Positions 25,445-34,315 are shown, counted from the first letter of the stretch. The stretch: DNA of 52,398 nt from Granulicella sp. S190 (GCF_009766095.1 NZ_LMUD01000002.1:50230-102627); one strand, 5' to 3'. Notes: generated by a model not told the origin, from the sequence alone. Program-made: numbers and translations.

Positions 25445-25747
25445 TCACGGATTTTCCAAGTGATTCTTATAGAGTAGAACGCTACGGGCGTGGAGCTTGT
25501 CGAGGAACTGCTTTAGCTCGGCGGCAATCTGCGAGGCTTCGGTGGTGGAGTGTTTTTGCTGGAGGAGTGCGCTGATAGCAGAGACGGAGCGCTCGCCGTC
25601 GATGAGGCCGACGATCTCGCTGGCTGCGCCCTTGAGCCGCAGGGCACCCTCAGGGACGAGAAGGACTGCTTCGTCGGGAGAGACTACGCGAACGCGACAG
25701 CCTACTGCGAGCCGCGGGATTCTTGTGTCTGCGGTAAGGTCGCTCAT
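25445..25747 (-). CDS. pqqD: PQQ peptide chaperone PqqD
   Basis: PqqD is a RiPP recognition element that binds the PqqA precursor and presents it to PqqE. The 100-residue product shows the family pattern: IPRLAVGCRVRV, then LLVPEGALRLKGAASEIVGLIDGERSVSAISALL and a helical C-terminus. The correct start is the ATG at 25745-25747. The frame is open upstream but only inside pqqC. The ATG overlaps the pqqC stop (25744) as ATGA, indicating coupled translation. The length and fold pattern are typical. Confidence 0.93.
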   Translation of the reverse strand: MSDLTADTRIPRLAVGCRVRVVSPDEAVLLVPEGALRLKGAASEIVGLIDGERSVSAISALLQQKHSTTEASQIAAELKQFLDKLHARSVLLYKNHLENP

Positions 25748-26514
25748 GATGACTCGGGACGGAAGACGTTGGGCTGTGGGGGCAGAGATCCGGGTTCGAC
25801 GTAGCAGTATTGGAGAGCGTCGAGTTGAGCCCAGAGAAGAGCGCACTTTCGCTCGAGTGAGCGAACCACCAGAGATTGAAGGTGGGGCGTGGTGGCGTGT
25901 TCGGCGGCGTAGTCGAAGGCGAAGGCGGCGTCCTCCGGAGCCTGGGTGAGCCTGCCGTGGAAGTAAGCCAGACCGCCTTGAAGCCAGGGGTAGTGCTTCG
26001 CGAGGGCATCCATGCGGAGGGCGATGAGTTGGCCGGCGAAGAGCTCGGTGAGCGAGGAGGAGACGGCTTCGAGGAGGGTGCTGTCGGTGACGAGGTCGAT
26101 GTAGGCGTCTACGGCGTAGCGAACGCCGGGGAGGATCGCATTCCCTCGGGTGACGTAGTCGCGGTCGAGGCCTGCGGCCTCTGCGAGCTGCAGCCATTTT
26201 TCGATGCCGCCTACGCCGGTGTCGCCGTCGTGATCGATGATGCGTTTGCGCCAGGCACGACGGAGAGCTACATCATCTGTCTTCGAGAGGATGATGGCGT
26301 CTTTGATGGGGATGACGCTTTGATAGTAGTAACGATTTAGCACCCAGGCCTGCATCTGGCCGCGGGTGAGCTGGCCTTCGTGCATGCGCAGATGGAAGGG
26401 GTGACGATGGTGATACATCGCCTCGCCGACCTGTTGAAGGCGTTGGCGCAGCTCGGTTTTGGTGAGCAGCGTCGTCTCTGCGGATTCTATGTGTTGATCT
26501 CTAGTCCGTCCCAT
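25744..26514 (-). CDS. pqqC: Pyrroloquinoline-quinone synthase PqqC
   Basis: PqqC is the cofactorless oxidase that closes the final ring and oxidises AHQQ to PQQ. Diagnostic segments are MYHHRHPFHLRMHEGQLTRGQ, QAWVLNRYYYQSVIPIKDA and RKRIIDHDGDTGVGGIEKWL. These carry the His, Arg, Tyr and Lys residues that line the active site in known structures. The 256 residues match the family. The ATG at 26514 has GGGAAG just upstream and lies 28 bases inside the end of pqqB, so the two are translationally linked. Confidence 0.97.
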   Translation of the reverse strand: MGRTRDQHIESAETTLLTKTELRQRLQQVGEAMYHHRHPFHLRMHEGQLTRGQMQAWVLNRYYYQSVIPIKDAIILSKTDDVALRRAWRKRIIDHDGDTGVGGIEKWLQLAEAAGLDRDYVTRGNAILPGVRYAVDAYIDLVTDSTLLEAVSSSLTELFAGQLIALRMDALAKHYPWLQGGLAYFHGRLTQAPEDAAFAFDYAAEHATTPHLQSLVVRSLERKCALLWAQLDALQYCYVEPGSLPPQPNVFRPESS

Positions 26515-27401
26515 GCCACTTCCCAGCCTGCGTCCTCTATGGTGCGACGCTCCGAACTTTGCTCTTGCAAGATCGGGTTTGTGTTGTTGATGTGTGTGTA
26601 GATCTTGCGAATGTTTTTGAGGTCTCGAAGAGTTGCGAGTGAGCCTTCGGGGCCGCTGATCGGTAGATGGCCCATGGATCGGGCCAGCGGAGTTCCGGGT
26701 TGGATGCGCTGCAGCTCGTCGTCGGTCCAGAAGGTTCCATCGATGAAGATAGTGGAACAGGTGGAGAGGAGCTGCTTCAAGGGACCGGAGACGGATGGCA
26801 GCGCGGGGAGGTAGGCGGCGCGTGCGCCGTGGAGGTCTTCGAGGATAAGTCCTATAGTTGCACCGGTTGGGTTGAGCGAGGCGCGATCTTCTTCGCTGAT
26901 ATAGGTTGGGAGGTTGTTTGATAGTGCGATTGGGGTGCAGGTGAGTCCGTTGCCTGCGTCGAAGGGTGCGCCTGGTTCGATCTCGGTCCAGCGGGACTGT
27001 CCAGGCAGGCGGTCAAGCATCTGGAAGAAGCTGTTTTTCTGGAGGATCGTGATGACGGGGCGAGTAGCGTAGATGCGGACAGGGGTGAACTCTCGCATGA
27101 GCAAGAGGCCGAGAACGTGGTCGAGATCGGCGCTGGTGAGGATGATTCCGGCGACAGGGGTGTTGCGGAACCCCTTTGCGGGGCCAGGATGGAGGGTGGG
27201 AGTGTCGATGAGTTGCTGACGGAGGTCGGGGGAGGCATTGATCAGGAACCAGGCGGAGTCGTCTGCGGTGACGGCTAACTGTGACTGCGTACTGGATTTG
27301 ATGTGGGGCTGGTTGAGGCGGATGGCAGAGCAGTTGGGGCAGGTACAGTTCCATTGCGGAAGGCCGCCACCTGCGGCGGCCCCCAGGACTTTAATCCTCA
27401 C
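26487..27401 (-). CDS. pqqB: PQQ biosynthesis protein PqqB
   Basis: PqqB has a metallo-beta-lactamase fold and is proposed to hydroxylate the tyrosine-derived intermediate. The family start MRIKVLGAAAGGGLPQWNC is followed by CTCPNCSAIR, a cysteine-rich zinc site. ASPDLRQQL, ILTSADLDHVLGLL and the GHLPISGPEGSL region follow. It has 304 residues, as usual. It starts 11 bases after the pqqA stop, so the ribosome site lies in the end of pqqA. Together with pqqA, C, D and E it makes a full PQQ operon, implying that the organism has PQQ-dependent dehydrogenases elsewhere. Confidence 0.97.
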   Translation of the reverse strand: MRIKVLGAAAGGGLPQWNCTCPNCSAIRLNQPHIKSSTQSQLAVTADDSAWFLINASPDLRQQLIDTPTLHPGPAKGFRNTPVAGIILTSADLDHVLGLLLMREFTPVRIYATRPVITILQKNSFFQMLDRLPGQSRWTEIEPGAPFDAGNGLTCTPIALSNNLPTYISEEDRASLNPTGATIGLILEDLHGARAAYLPALPSVSGPLKQLLSTCSTIFIDGTFWTDDELQRIQPGTPLARSMGHLPISGPEGSLATLRDLKNIRKIYTHINNTNPILQEQSSERRTIEDAGWEVAWDGLEINT

Positions 27402-27412
27402 GGAAACTCTTC

Positions 27413-27499
27413 TTAGAGTTCTACGGGAGCGTAGGAGTTGATCTCGCAGTTAAGGGAAACTTCTTCGAAGTCGGGCGTGGCCCAGGTCGGCTGTGTCAT
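27413..27499 (-). CDS. pqqA: PQQ precursor peptide PqqA
   Basis: This 28-residue peptide is the substrate from which PQQ is built. It carries the essential Glu19-x3-Tyr23 pair in CEINSYAP, whose side chains become the cofactor. The start ATG (27497-27499) has GAGAGG eight bases upstream. The gene is 11 bases ahead of pqqB, exactly where pqqA is expected. It is easily missed because of its size and because the frame remains open upstream. It diverges from mutS, with the promoter presumably in 27500-27695. Confidence 0.93.
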   Translation of the reverse strand: MTQPTWATPDFEEVSLNCEINSYAPVEL

Positions 27500-27695
27500 A
27501 GGGAAAACCTCTCGGGGAGAATCTAAGACTGCTGGCTGTAAGTGTACCGTATTGGCGGTGGGTTGCGTAGGCTCTGCGAGAAGATACCCAGAACAGACAA
27601 CTGCGTGCTGCGCGCACGGCGCGATCTGCCATCGAGGCCGACTCGCCTTCAACGCCTTTTCTGCGGCAGGTGCGGTATTCTTCGGTTCTGTGACG

Positions 27696-30371
27696 ATGAC
27701 TGAAATAGTGAAGAATTTGACGGGTGAGGTGGCCGGGGCTACTCCGACGATGCGGCAGTACTTTGCGGCCAAGGAGCAATATCCGGACTGTCTGATGTTC
27801 TGCAGGATCGGGGATTTCTACGAGCTTTTTTATGAGGACGCGATCCTGGTGTCGCGAGTGCTGCAGCTTACTCTGACGGCGCGGGACCGCGAGAAGAAAC
27901 AGCCGATGTGCGGGGTCCCTTACCATGCGGCTGAGGTGTATCTGCAAAAGCTGCTGCGCATGGGCTACAAGATTGCACTGCTGGAGCAGATGGAGGATCC
28001 GAAGCAGACGAAGACGGTGGTGCGACGCGAAGTGACGCGGGTGCTTACGCCGGGGACGGCGCTCGATCCGACGCTGGGTGCGGAGCAGAGTAACTATCTG
28101 GCGAGTGTGGCGGTGATGGGTTCCAGCTCGACGCAGGGCGGATCTCAGATATGCGGGTTGGCTTTGTTGGACTTTTCTACTGGTGAATTTCGAGCTACCG
28201 AGTTTACCGGGGTTGGGGGATGGGCGGGGCTGGTCGATGAGTTGGGGCGGGTGCGACCGGTGGAGTTACTGTATGGGTCGGGTTTACTTGGTGGAGTGAA
28301 CCTGGCTGGGGAGAGCGAGACAGCGGCGGGACTGGATGCGATTCGGACGAAGACTGCCGTGGAGGAGTGGGTGTTTACGGCTGAGTATGCGCTGCCGCTG
28401 GTGAGGAATCACTTCAAGGTGCATTCTCTGGATGGGATGGGGTTGGGTGGACATGATGCAGCGGCGGTGGCGGCGGGTGCGTTGCTGCACTATATGGGGG
28501 CGACCAAGCAGGGTGGACTGGAACACGTGGATGGTCTGCGGTTTTACGAGCGCTCAACCTGCCTGGAGCTGGATGCGGTGAGTGTGCGGAATCTGGAGCT
28601 GGTGGAGCCGCTGTTCTCAGGCGAGTCGATGCAGACCACGTTGTTTTATACGATGGATGCCTGTTGTACGCCGATGGGAAAGCGGTTGCTGCGGGCTTCG
28701 CTGCTGCGGCCTGCGAGCGGATTGGCCGAGATTGAGGCGCGGCTGGAGGCGGTGGGTGAGGTTGCGGGTGATCTGCGACGACGCGAGGAGCTGCGGCGTT
28801 CGATGGACGGCGTGCTCGACTTGGAGAGGTTGTTGGGGAGGGTGGCGCTGGATTCGGCTGGCCCGCGAGAGGTGATGGCGCTGGCGAAGACGCTGGCGTG
28901 TCTGCCGGGGGTGGTGTCGGCGGCGAGGAGTTTTGCTGCGGCACGATGGCAGGAGCTTGGGGGTACCGTCGATCCTCTTGCGGACTTGCACGAGATGATC
29001 GTGAGGACGATTGCGGAGGAGCCTCCGGTGTCGCTTGGGGACGGCACGGCGATTCGGGCTGGAGTGGATGCAGAGCTCGATGAGCTGCGCGAGTTGAGCC
29101 GGAGCGGACGGCAGGCATTGGCAGCCATTGAAGAGCGGGAGCGGGAACGGACCGGGATCGGATCGTTGAAGGTGCGGTTCAACAATGTGTTTGGCTACTA
29201 CCTTGAGGTGACGAAGGCGAATGCGAAGTCTGTGCCTTCGGACTATGAGCGCAAGCAGACGCTGGTAAATGCGGAGCGGTTTACAACGCCGGAGCTCAAG
29301 GAGTACGAGACGAAGATTCTGACCGCGCAGGAGCGGAGCGGCGAGATCGAGAAGAGGATCTTTGCGGAGCTGCGACGACAGCTGCTCGGGGCTGCGGGAA
29401 GGATGCGGGAGACAGCGCGAAAGGTTGCGGAGATTGATCTGCTGGGGTGCTTTGCGCACCTGGCGGCACTGCGCGGTTGGGTGAGACCGCAGGTGGAGGT
29501 CTCGGGAGTGCTCGAGTTTGTTCAGGCGCGGCACCCGGTGGTGGAGCGGCGGATGGAGGAGTCGGGCGGCGGGAGGTTTGTGCCGAACTCGGTACATCTG
29601 GACGCGGATGCTGGGCCGGCAGTGCTGCTGATTACGGGACCGAATATGGGCGGAAAGAGTACCTATCTTCGCATGGCCGCGCTGCTCGTTGTGATGGCGC
29701 AGATGGGAAGCTTTGTGCCTGCGCAGGGGATGCGGCTGGGGCTGGTGGATCGGATCTATACGCGCATTGGTGCGAGCGATAATGTCGCGCGGGGGCGGTC
29801 GACGTTCATGGTGGAGATGACGGAGACGGCTGCGATTTTGAATACGGCGACGAACCGTTCTCTGGTACTGCTGGATGAGATGGGGCGTGGGACCGCTACC
29901 TATGATGGGTTGAGTCTGGCCTGGGCGACGGTGGAGCATCTGCATGACCGGATCGGTGCGAGGACGCTGTTTGCGACGCACTATCATGAACTGACGCTGC
30001 TGGCGGACCGGCTGGCGCGACTGACGAATCTGAGGGTGACGGTGAAGGAGACCGCCGGAGGGATCGTGTTTCTGCACACGGTGGAATCGGGCCCGGCGAG
30101 TAAAAGCTACGGGATCGAGGTGGCCCGGCTGGCGGGTCTACCAGCTGGTGTGATTGCTCGCGCTCGCGAGGTGCTGAAGGTGCATGAGCGGGCTGAGACG
30201 CAGCAGGTGAGAGAGGCGTCGCCTACACTGGCTCCGCAGATGCAGATGACGATGTTTACGCCGCTGTCACAGAGGATTGTGGATCGGCTGGCGGAGGCGG
30301 ATGTGGATGGGTTGACTCCGCGTGATGCGCTGAATTTGTTGGCGGAGCTACAGAGGGAGTTGAAGGGATGA
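27696..30371 (+). CDS. mutS: DNA mismatch repair ATPase MutS
   Basis: MutS recognises base mismatches and small loops and starts repair with MutL. The mismatch-binding domain begins at TPTMRQYFAAKEQYPDCLMFCRIGDFYELF, which includes the Phe-x-Glu wedge motif (GDFYELF). The clamp and lever helices follow. The ATPase has Walker A ITGPNMGGKSTYLR (around residue 648), signature SDNVARGRSTFMVEM and Walker B LVLLDEMGRGTATYDG. The C-terminus ends in a short helix after a variable linker. The ATG at 27696 gives 891 residues, typical for the family. The frame is open further upstream to 27438, but that part overlaps pqqA and is not MutS-like. Confidence 0.97.
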   Translation: MTEIVKNLTGEVAGATPTMRQYFAAKEQYPDCLMFCRIGDFYELFYEDAILVSRVLQLTLTARDREKKQPMCGVPYHAAEVYLQKLLRMGYKIALLEQMEDPKQTKTVVRREVTRVLTPGTALDPTLGAEQSNYLASVAVMGSSSTQGGSQICGLALLDFSTGEFRATEFTGVGGWAGLVDELGRVRPVELLYGSGLLGGVNLAGESETAAGLDAIRTKTAVEEWVFTAEYALPLVRNHFKVHSLDGMGLGGHDAAAVAAGALLHYMGATKQGGLEHVDGLRFYERSTCLELDAVSVRNLELVEPLFSGESMQTTLFYTMDACCTPMGKRLLRASLLRPASGLAEIEARLEAVGEVAGDLRRREELRRSMDGVLDLERLLGRVALDSAGPREVMALAKTLACLPGVVSAARSFAAARWQELGGTVDPLADLHEMIVRTIAEEPPVSLGDGTAIRAGVDAELDELRELSRSGRQALAAIEERERERTGIGSLKVRFNNVFGYYLEVTKANAKSVPSDYERKQTLVNAERFTTPELKEYETKILTAQERSGEIEKRIFAELRRQLLGAAGRMRETARKVAEIDLLGCFAHLAALRGWVRPQVEVSGVLEFVQARHPVVERRMEESGGGRFVPNSVHLDADAGPAVLLITGPNMGGKSTYLRMAALLVVMAQMGSFVPAQGMRLGLVDRIYTRIGASDNVARGRSTFMVEMTETAAILNTATNRSLVLLDEMGRGTATYDGLSLAWATVEHLHDRIGARTLFATHYHELTLLADRLARLTNLRVTVKETAGGIVFLHTVESGPASKSYGIEVARLAGLPAGVIARAREVLKVHERAETQQVREASPTLAPQMQMTMFTPLSQRIVDRLAEADVDGLTPRDALNLLAELQRELKG

Positions 30372-30401
30372 TGTCCTGCCGGACGGGCCCACTTCGCGTG
30401 G

Positions 30402-30426
30402 GGCGGTCACTTCGTGACTTTTATAC
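30402..30426 (+). repeat. REP-like palindromic intergenic repeat, copy 2
   Basis: This is the second copy of the element at 25390-25414, with the same GTCAC-TTC-GTGAC palindrome (30406-30418), here followed by CTTTTATAC. A further stem CCCAC/GTGGG lies just before it (30388-30402). It sits in the 79-base gap between mutS and anmK. The hairpin followed by TTTTA could act as a weak terminator for mutS. Confidence 0.7.
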
Positions 30427-30450
30427 CTTTCATTATTCAGGAGACGCTTT

Positions 30451-31635
30451 GTGAAGAGCTTGGTGGTGGCTGGAGTGATGAGCGGGACGTCGGCAGATGG
30501 CGTGGATGTTGCAATTTGCAGGATCTCTCCTGCGTTGGCGGCTGGCGGAACGCCGCGAATTAAGCTACTGGGTCATTTGGGAGTGGCGTATCCAAAGACT
30601 CTGCGGGCGGCGGTGCTCGCAGCAATGGATGCCGATGCCATTTCGGTGGCAGAGCTTGCGCGACTGAACTGGCGGTTAGGAGAGATGTACGCCGAGGTGG
30701 TAGCACGGGCGCAGGAGAAGTTCGGAGTGAAGGTAGGGTTGGTCGGATGTCATGGGCAGACGGTGTATCACCAAGGTGCTGCGGAGAAATATCTGGGTAG
30801 GCCCACGAGAGCTACGTGGCAGATGGGCGAAGCGTCGGTGATTGCGGAGCGCCTGCGGGTTCCGGTGGTGAGTGATTTTCGCCCCGCGGATCTGGCTGCC
30901 GGAGGACAGGGCGCTCCCTTGGTTCCGATTCTGGACTACTGCATGTTTCGATCCGCGAAGGTGAGCCGGGTTTTGCTGAACCTGGGAGGGATTGGAAATA
31001 TGACAGCGATTCCAGCGGAGTCGGGTCTCGATGGGCTGATTGCTTTCGATACTGGACCAGCGAATATGGTGATCGATGCGTGCATGAAGAGGCTTTACGA
31101 GTGCGAGTTCGATCGGCGTGGCGCTGTGGCTCGCACCGGGCGTGTCCTGCAGGATATTGTGCAGAAGATTTTGAAGGAAGAGTACTTCTCTGCCCTGCCA
31201 CCGAAGTCCTGCGGGCGTGAGCAGTTCGGAGAGATGTTCGTTTCGCGATTTATTGCGATGTGCCGGAAGGCTGGCACACAGGATGAGGATGTCATCGCCA
31301 CGGCGACTGCCTTGTCGGCTGCGTCGATTGCACAGGCTTACCGGCGGTTTGTTTGGGGGCATGTAGGGCAAGCGGCTCCGCTGTCGCCTGTGGAGTTTGT
31401 CGTTGCAGGCGGGGGGACGAAGAATGCTTTATTGATGAGTCTGTTGACTGCAGAGCTTGAGGCAATGGGAGCGAAGGTGCGGCTGATGGAGGAGCTTGGG
31501 GTTCCTTCGCAGGCGAAGGAGGCAGTGGCGTTTGCGCTGCTGGCGTGGCTGAGCTGGAACGGGCTGCCAGGGAATGTTCCGGCGGCGACGGGTGCGACGC
31601 GAGCTCTGGTGTTGGGTAAGGTGACGCATGGATAA
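30451..31635 (+). CDS. anmK: Anhydro-N-acetylmuramic acid kinase
   Basis: AnmK cleaves the 1,6-anhydro ring and phosphorylates anhydro-MurNAc to MurNAc-6-phosphate in peptidoglycan recycling, in the cytoplasm. The sequence has the family start VVAGVMSGTSADGVDVA, the GCHGQTVYH segment, NLGGIGNMTAI, and FDTGPANMVIDA. The nucleotide-binding FVVAGGGTKN also fits the actin-like ATPase fold. The product is 394 residues. The start is GTG at 30451 with AGGAG seven bases upstream. It is followed on the same strand by a peptide-binding lipoprotein gene about 65 bases away, a context that fits murein recycling. Confidence 0.96.
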   Translation: MKSLVVAGVMSGTSADGVDVAICRISPALAAGGTPRIKLLGHLGVAYPKTLRAAVLAAMDADAISVAELARLNWRLGEMYAEVVARAQEKFGVKVGLVGCHGQTVYHQGAAEKYLGRPTRATWQMGEASVIAERLRVPVVSDFRPADLAAGGQGAPLVPILDYCMFRSAKVSRVLLNLGGIGNMTAIPAESGLDGLIAFDTGPANMVIDACMKRLYECEFDRRGAVARTGRVLQDIVQKILKEEYFSALPPKSCGREQFGEMFVSRFIAMCRKAGTQDEDVIATATALSAASIAQAYRRFVWGHVGQAAPLSPVEFVVAGGGTKNALLMSLLTAELEAMGAKVRLMEELGVPSQAKEAVAFALLAWLSWNGLPGNVPAATGATRALVLGKVTHG

Positions 31636-31670
31636 GGCGCAAGCAATAAATGACAGGGGCGAGATGCGGT

Positions 31671-31704
31671 GGTTTCTCCACTCCGCTGCGCTACGGTCGA
31701 AATG
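31671..31704 (+). repeat. Dispersed-repeat-like sequence at a gene start
   Basis: The stretch includes TCCACTCCGCTGCGCT followed by ACGGTCGAAATGAC. From memory, this resembles an intergenic sequence common in acidobacterial genomes. Only one copy is in this window, so the assignment cannot be confirmed here. It overlaps the probable start of the next gene. Confidence 0.35.
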
Positions 31705-33303
31705 ACGAGAATTTTTCTTGCGAGAAAGAGACGAAAAGAAGAGCGTGTCCGGGCCCAAGGATGCCATCCTCTTCTGGCAGTTGTTTTAATCTGTGGAGTT
31801 CTGGCGGGGTGCAAAGGGCGGTTGGAGGAGCCGGGCTCGGTTGTTGTGATTATTGAGAGTAGTCCGAATAACCTCGATCTGCGAGTAGGTGCGGATGCGC
31901 AGTCGGAGCGAGTTGGTGGGCTGATCTTCGATGCGCTGGTGAAGAAGGATGAGCACTATGAGCTGCAGCCATGGCTGGCTACGAGTTGGGAGCAGCCAGA
32001 TCCTTTGACCTGGGTGTTTCACCTGCGCAATGGAGTGCGGTTTCATGATGGAAGGCCGGTTGAGGCGGAGGATGTTGCTTACACGATTCGCAGCTTGATC
32101 GATGGTTCTCTGGTGACGGCGAAGGGCGGAGGCTTTGCTGCGGTAGATAGGGCGGAGACCAAAGACAGACTGACGGTGGTGGTGCATATGAAGCGGCCAG
32201 ATGCGGGGCTGCTGTTCAATGTGAGTGACGGCTTGTTTGGTGTGGTGCCGCGGGGGAGTGGGAGGGAGTTTGGGCTGCATCCAGTGGGATCCGGGCCGTT
32301 CCGGTTTGTGAGTGCGGTGCAGGATAAAGAGGTGATCGTAGAACGGAACAAGGACTATTGGGCGGCAGCTCCAGCCGTCCCAACGGGTGCGCGACGGATT
32401 GAGCGGGTGCGGTTCGAGGTGGTGCCAGACGCGATTACGAGCGCGTTAGAGCTGAAGAAGGGATCTGCTGACCTGGCGAGCAATGTGGTGACGCTGGACA
32501 TGGTGCATACGCTGGAGGGTGCGGCGAACCTGATGGTAGAGTCCGGGGCCGGATCGCCCGTGGTTTATGTGACATTTAATGTTACAGATCCACTCCTGAA
32601 GGATAAGCGGGTGCGACAGGCGATTGCTTGTGCGATGGATCGTCAAACGATTGTTGATGCGATCTGGCGGGGGCAGGCTCGGCTGGCGAATACGCTGCTG
32701 CCTGTGGGTCATTGGGCAGCGGCGACGGATGCAGAGCTAGCGCATTATCCGCACGATGTAGCGCGGGCGCAGCAGTTGTTGGAGGAAGCCGGCTTCCCTG
32801 CTGATAAAGATGGCGTGCGGCTACGGCTAACGATGAAGACCAGCACCGATGAGACGACCCGGCTGATGGTGACGGTGTTGCAACAGCAGCTTCGAGCAGC
32901 GGGGATTCGCCTGGAGATTCGGTCGGCGGAGTTTGGAACGTTCTACGCGGATGTGGCCAGGGGCGCGTTCCAAATGTATGCTCTGCGATGGATTGGGAGC
33001 AACGAAGATCCGGATATCTTCCGGTATGCGTACGCTTCCACCAGTTTTCCTCCGAAGGGCGGGAATCGTGGACGTTATAGGAATCCGCGGGTCGATGAGT
33101 TGCTGACGGAGGCTGCGGCTAGCTCTGACCGTGCGATTCGGAAGGCCAAGTATGTGGAGGTGCAGAAGATTCTTGCGGAGGAACTGCCGGGAATCCCGTT
33201 GTGGTATCCGAATAATGAGGTTATCCACACCCGACGTGTGGAAGGGGTGGTGCCTCGAGGAGCCGGGACGTTCGATTTTTTACGAGAGGCGTGGGTTCGG
33301 TAA
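31702..33303 (+). CDS. ABC transporter peptide-binding lipoprotein (SBP family 5)
   Basis: This is a periplasmic solute-binding lipoprotein of the peptide/nickel (family 5) type. A basic start (RKRRKEER) leads to a hydrophobic core and lipobox LAGC. The mature protein shows GGLIFDALVKKDEHYELQPWLATSWEQ, LTWVFHLRNGVRFHDGRPVEAEDVAYTI and VRQAIACAMDRQTIVDAIWRGQARLANTLLP, all family hallmarks. No permease or ATPase gene is adjacent. It follows anmK closely, so murein peptides are a plausible ligand (compare MppA), but that is inference. The start is uncertain. The ATG at 31702 gives a sensible signal peptide but no ribosome site, whereas the GTG at 31669 has AGGGG upstream but an unusually long N-terminus. 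Both lie in the repeat-like sequence. Confidence 0.88.
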   Translation: MTRIFLARKRRKEERVRAQGCHPLLAVVLICGVLAGCKGRLEEPGSVVVIIESSPNNLDLRVGADAQSERVGGLIFDALVKKDEHYELQPWLATSWEQPDPLTWVFHLRNGVRFHDGRPVEAEDVAYTIRSLIDGSLVTAKGGGFAAVDRAETKDRLTVVVHMKRPDAGLLFNVSDGLFGVVPRGSGREFGLHPVGSGPFRFVSAVQDKEVIVERNKDYWAAAPAVPTGARRIERVRFEVVPDAITSALELKKGSADLASNVVTLDMVHTLEGAANLMVESGAGSPVVYVTFNVTDPLLKDKRVRQAIACAMDRQTIVDAIWRGQARLANTLLPVGHWAAATDAELAHYPHDVARAQQLLEEAGFPADKDGVRLRLTMKTSTDETTRLMVTVLQQQLRAAGIRLEIRSAEFGTFYADVARGAFQMYALRWIGSNEDPDIFRYAYASTSFPPKGGNRGRYRNPRVDELLTEAAASSDRAIRKAKYVEVQKILAEELPGIPLWYPNNEVIHTRRVEGVVPRGAGTFDFLREAWVR

Positions 33304-33465
33304 TGCTGCTACTGTCGCTGGTTAGCCTGCGACTTGCAGACAACGGCGCAGGAGAAACTTCGAAGTAACGTTAGTTTTAGAGACGTATGAGTTCCCCTTG
33401 GTGCAGAGTAACTCAGACTACACCAAGATGCTGATATGACTTACTATGCAGTTTGAGATTAATCG

Positions 33466-33480
33466 GCTTTCGCAGAAAGC
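33466..33480. promoter_or_regulatory. Palindrome upstream of the DeoR-type regulator
   Basis: GCTTTC-GCA-GAAAGC is a perfect 6-bp inverted repeat 44 bases before the regulator start. It contains CTTTC, the unit reported in AgaR-type operators. It is a candidate autoregulatory site. A longer imperfect repeat TGGTG...CACCA lies at about 33399-33424. Confidence 0.35.
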
Positions 33481-33523
33481 GCGCGGTGCAGATAAAATTG
33501 CCAAGTTTCAGTGAGAGCACCCT

Positions 33524-34315
33524 TTGACGAAGAAGAACTTGAGCGGCGCTGAGATGTTAATTGACGAGCGGCGCCAGCATGTCCTGGCGCTGATTCAACG
33601 CGATGGCCGGGCACTCGTTGGAGATCTCTCCGATCAACTAGGCATCTCCCGGATCACGATTCGCAAAGATCTGGAGTTCCTGCAATCCAAGGGATTGATT
33701 CAACGCACGCACGGCGGTGGACTGGCGCTGCATTCCGGTGCGCTGTTTGATCCCTCTCTAGTCGAGAAAGAGAAGCTCCATCAGAAAGAAAAACAGCGCA
33801 TCGCCGACGCCGCGATCAAGCTGGTCACAGAGGGTCAATGCGTCATTCTCGACTCGGGGACGACAACAACGGCGATCGCTCGAAGCCTCCGCGCGTTTTC
33901 CAGACTCACTGTCATCACTAACGCAGTCAACATTGCTGCGGAACTTTCAAATACCGACTTCGAGGTCATCCTTACAGGGGGGACCTTGCGCAAAAACTCG
34001 TTTTCGCTTGTCGGTCCACCCGCCGAAGATCATCTTCGCGACATGCACGCCGATATCTTGTTCCTCGGGGTTGACGGTTTTCATTCCGCGGTCGGCCTGA
34101 CGACACCTAACGTGCTTGAGTCTCGCGTAAACCGTGCGATGGTCCGCGCATCACAGACCGTAGTCGCGGTCTGCGACTCGACTAAGTTCGGGCATATCAG
34201 CATGGCGCGGATCGTGCCTGCGTCGGAGATCAACATCGTGATCACCGATTCGGACTTGTCACCCGAGTATGTGCAAGCATTCGAAAAATCCGGCATTAGG
34301 CTGATCCTCGTCTAG
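33524..34315 (+). CDS. DeoR-family regulator (AgaR-like)
   Basis: This 263-residue repressor-type protein has an N-terminal winged helix-turn-helix (RRQHVLALIQRDGRALVGDLSDQLGISRITIRKDLEFL) and a C-terminal sugar-phosphate sensor domain. The sensor has ILDSGTTTTAIARSL, ILTGGTLRKNSFSLVGPPAE and VAVCDSTKFGHISM. These match DeoR-family regulators, which respond to phosphorylated sugars. Its place at the head of a locus with AgaS and KbaZ suggests it controls amino-galactose catabolism, like AgaR. The start is TTG at 33524, with GAGAG upstream. An ATG at 33554 is an alternative. Candidate operators are described at 33466, 34470 and 45848. Confidence 0.92.
   Translation: MTKKNLSGAEMLIDERRQHVLALIQRDGRALVGDLSDQLGISRITIRKDLEFLQSKGLIQRTHGGGLALHSGALFDPSLVEKEKLHQKEKQRIADAAIKLVTEGQCVILDSGTTTTAIARSLRAFSRLTVITNAVNIAAELSNTDFEVILTGGTLRKNSFSLVGPPAEDHLRDMHADILFLGVDGFHSAVGLTTPNVLESRVNRAMVRASQTVVAVCDSTKFGHISMARIVPASEINIVITDSDLSPEYVQAFEKSGIRLILV

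Noticed and set aside
28617..30077. A 486-codon open frame on the minus strand opposite mutS
   Set aside because: Composition is dominated by His, Arg, Pro and Gln with no recognisable motif, while mutS is unambiguous on the other strand.
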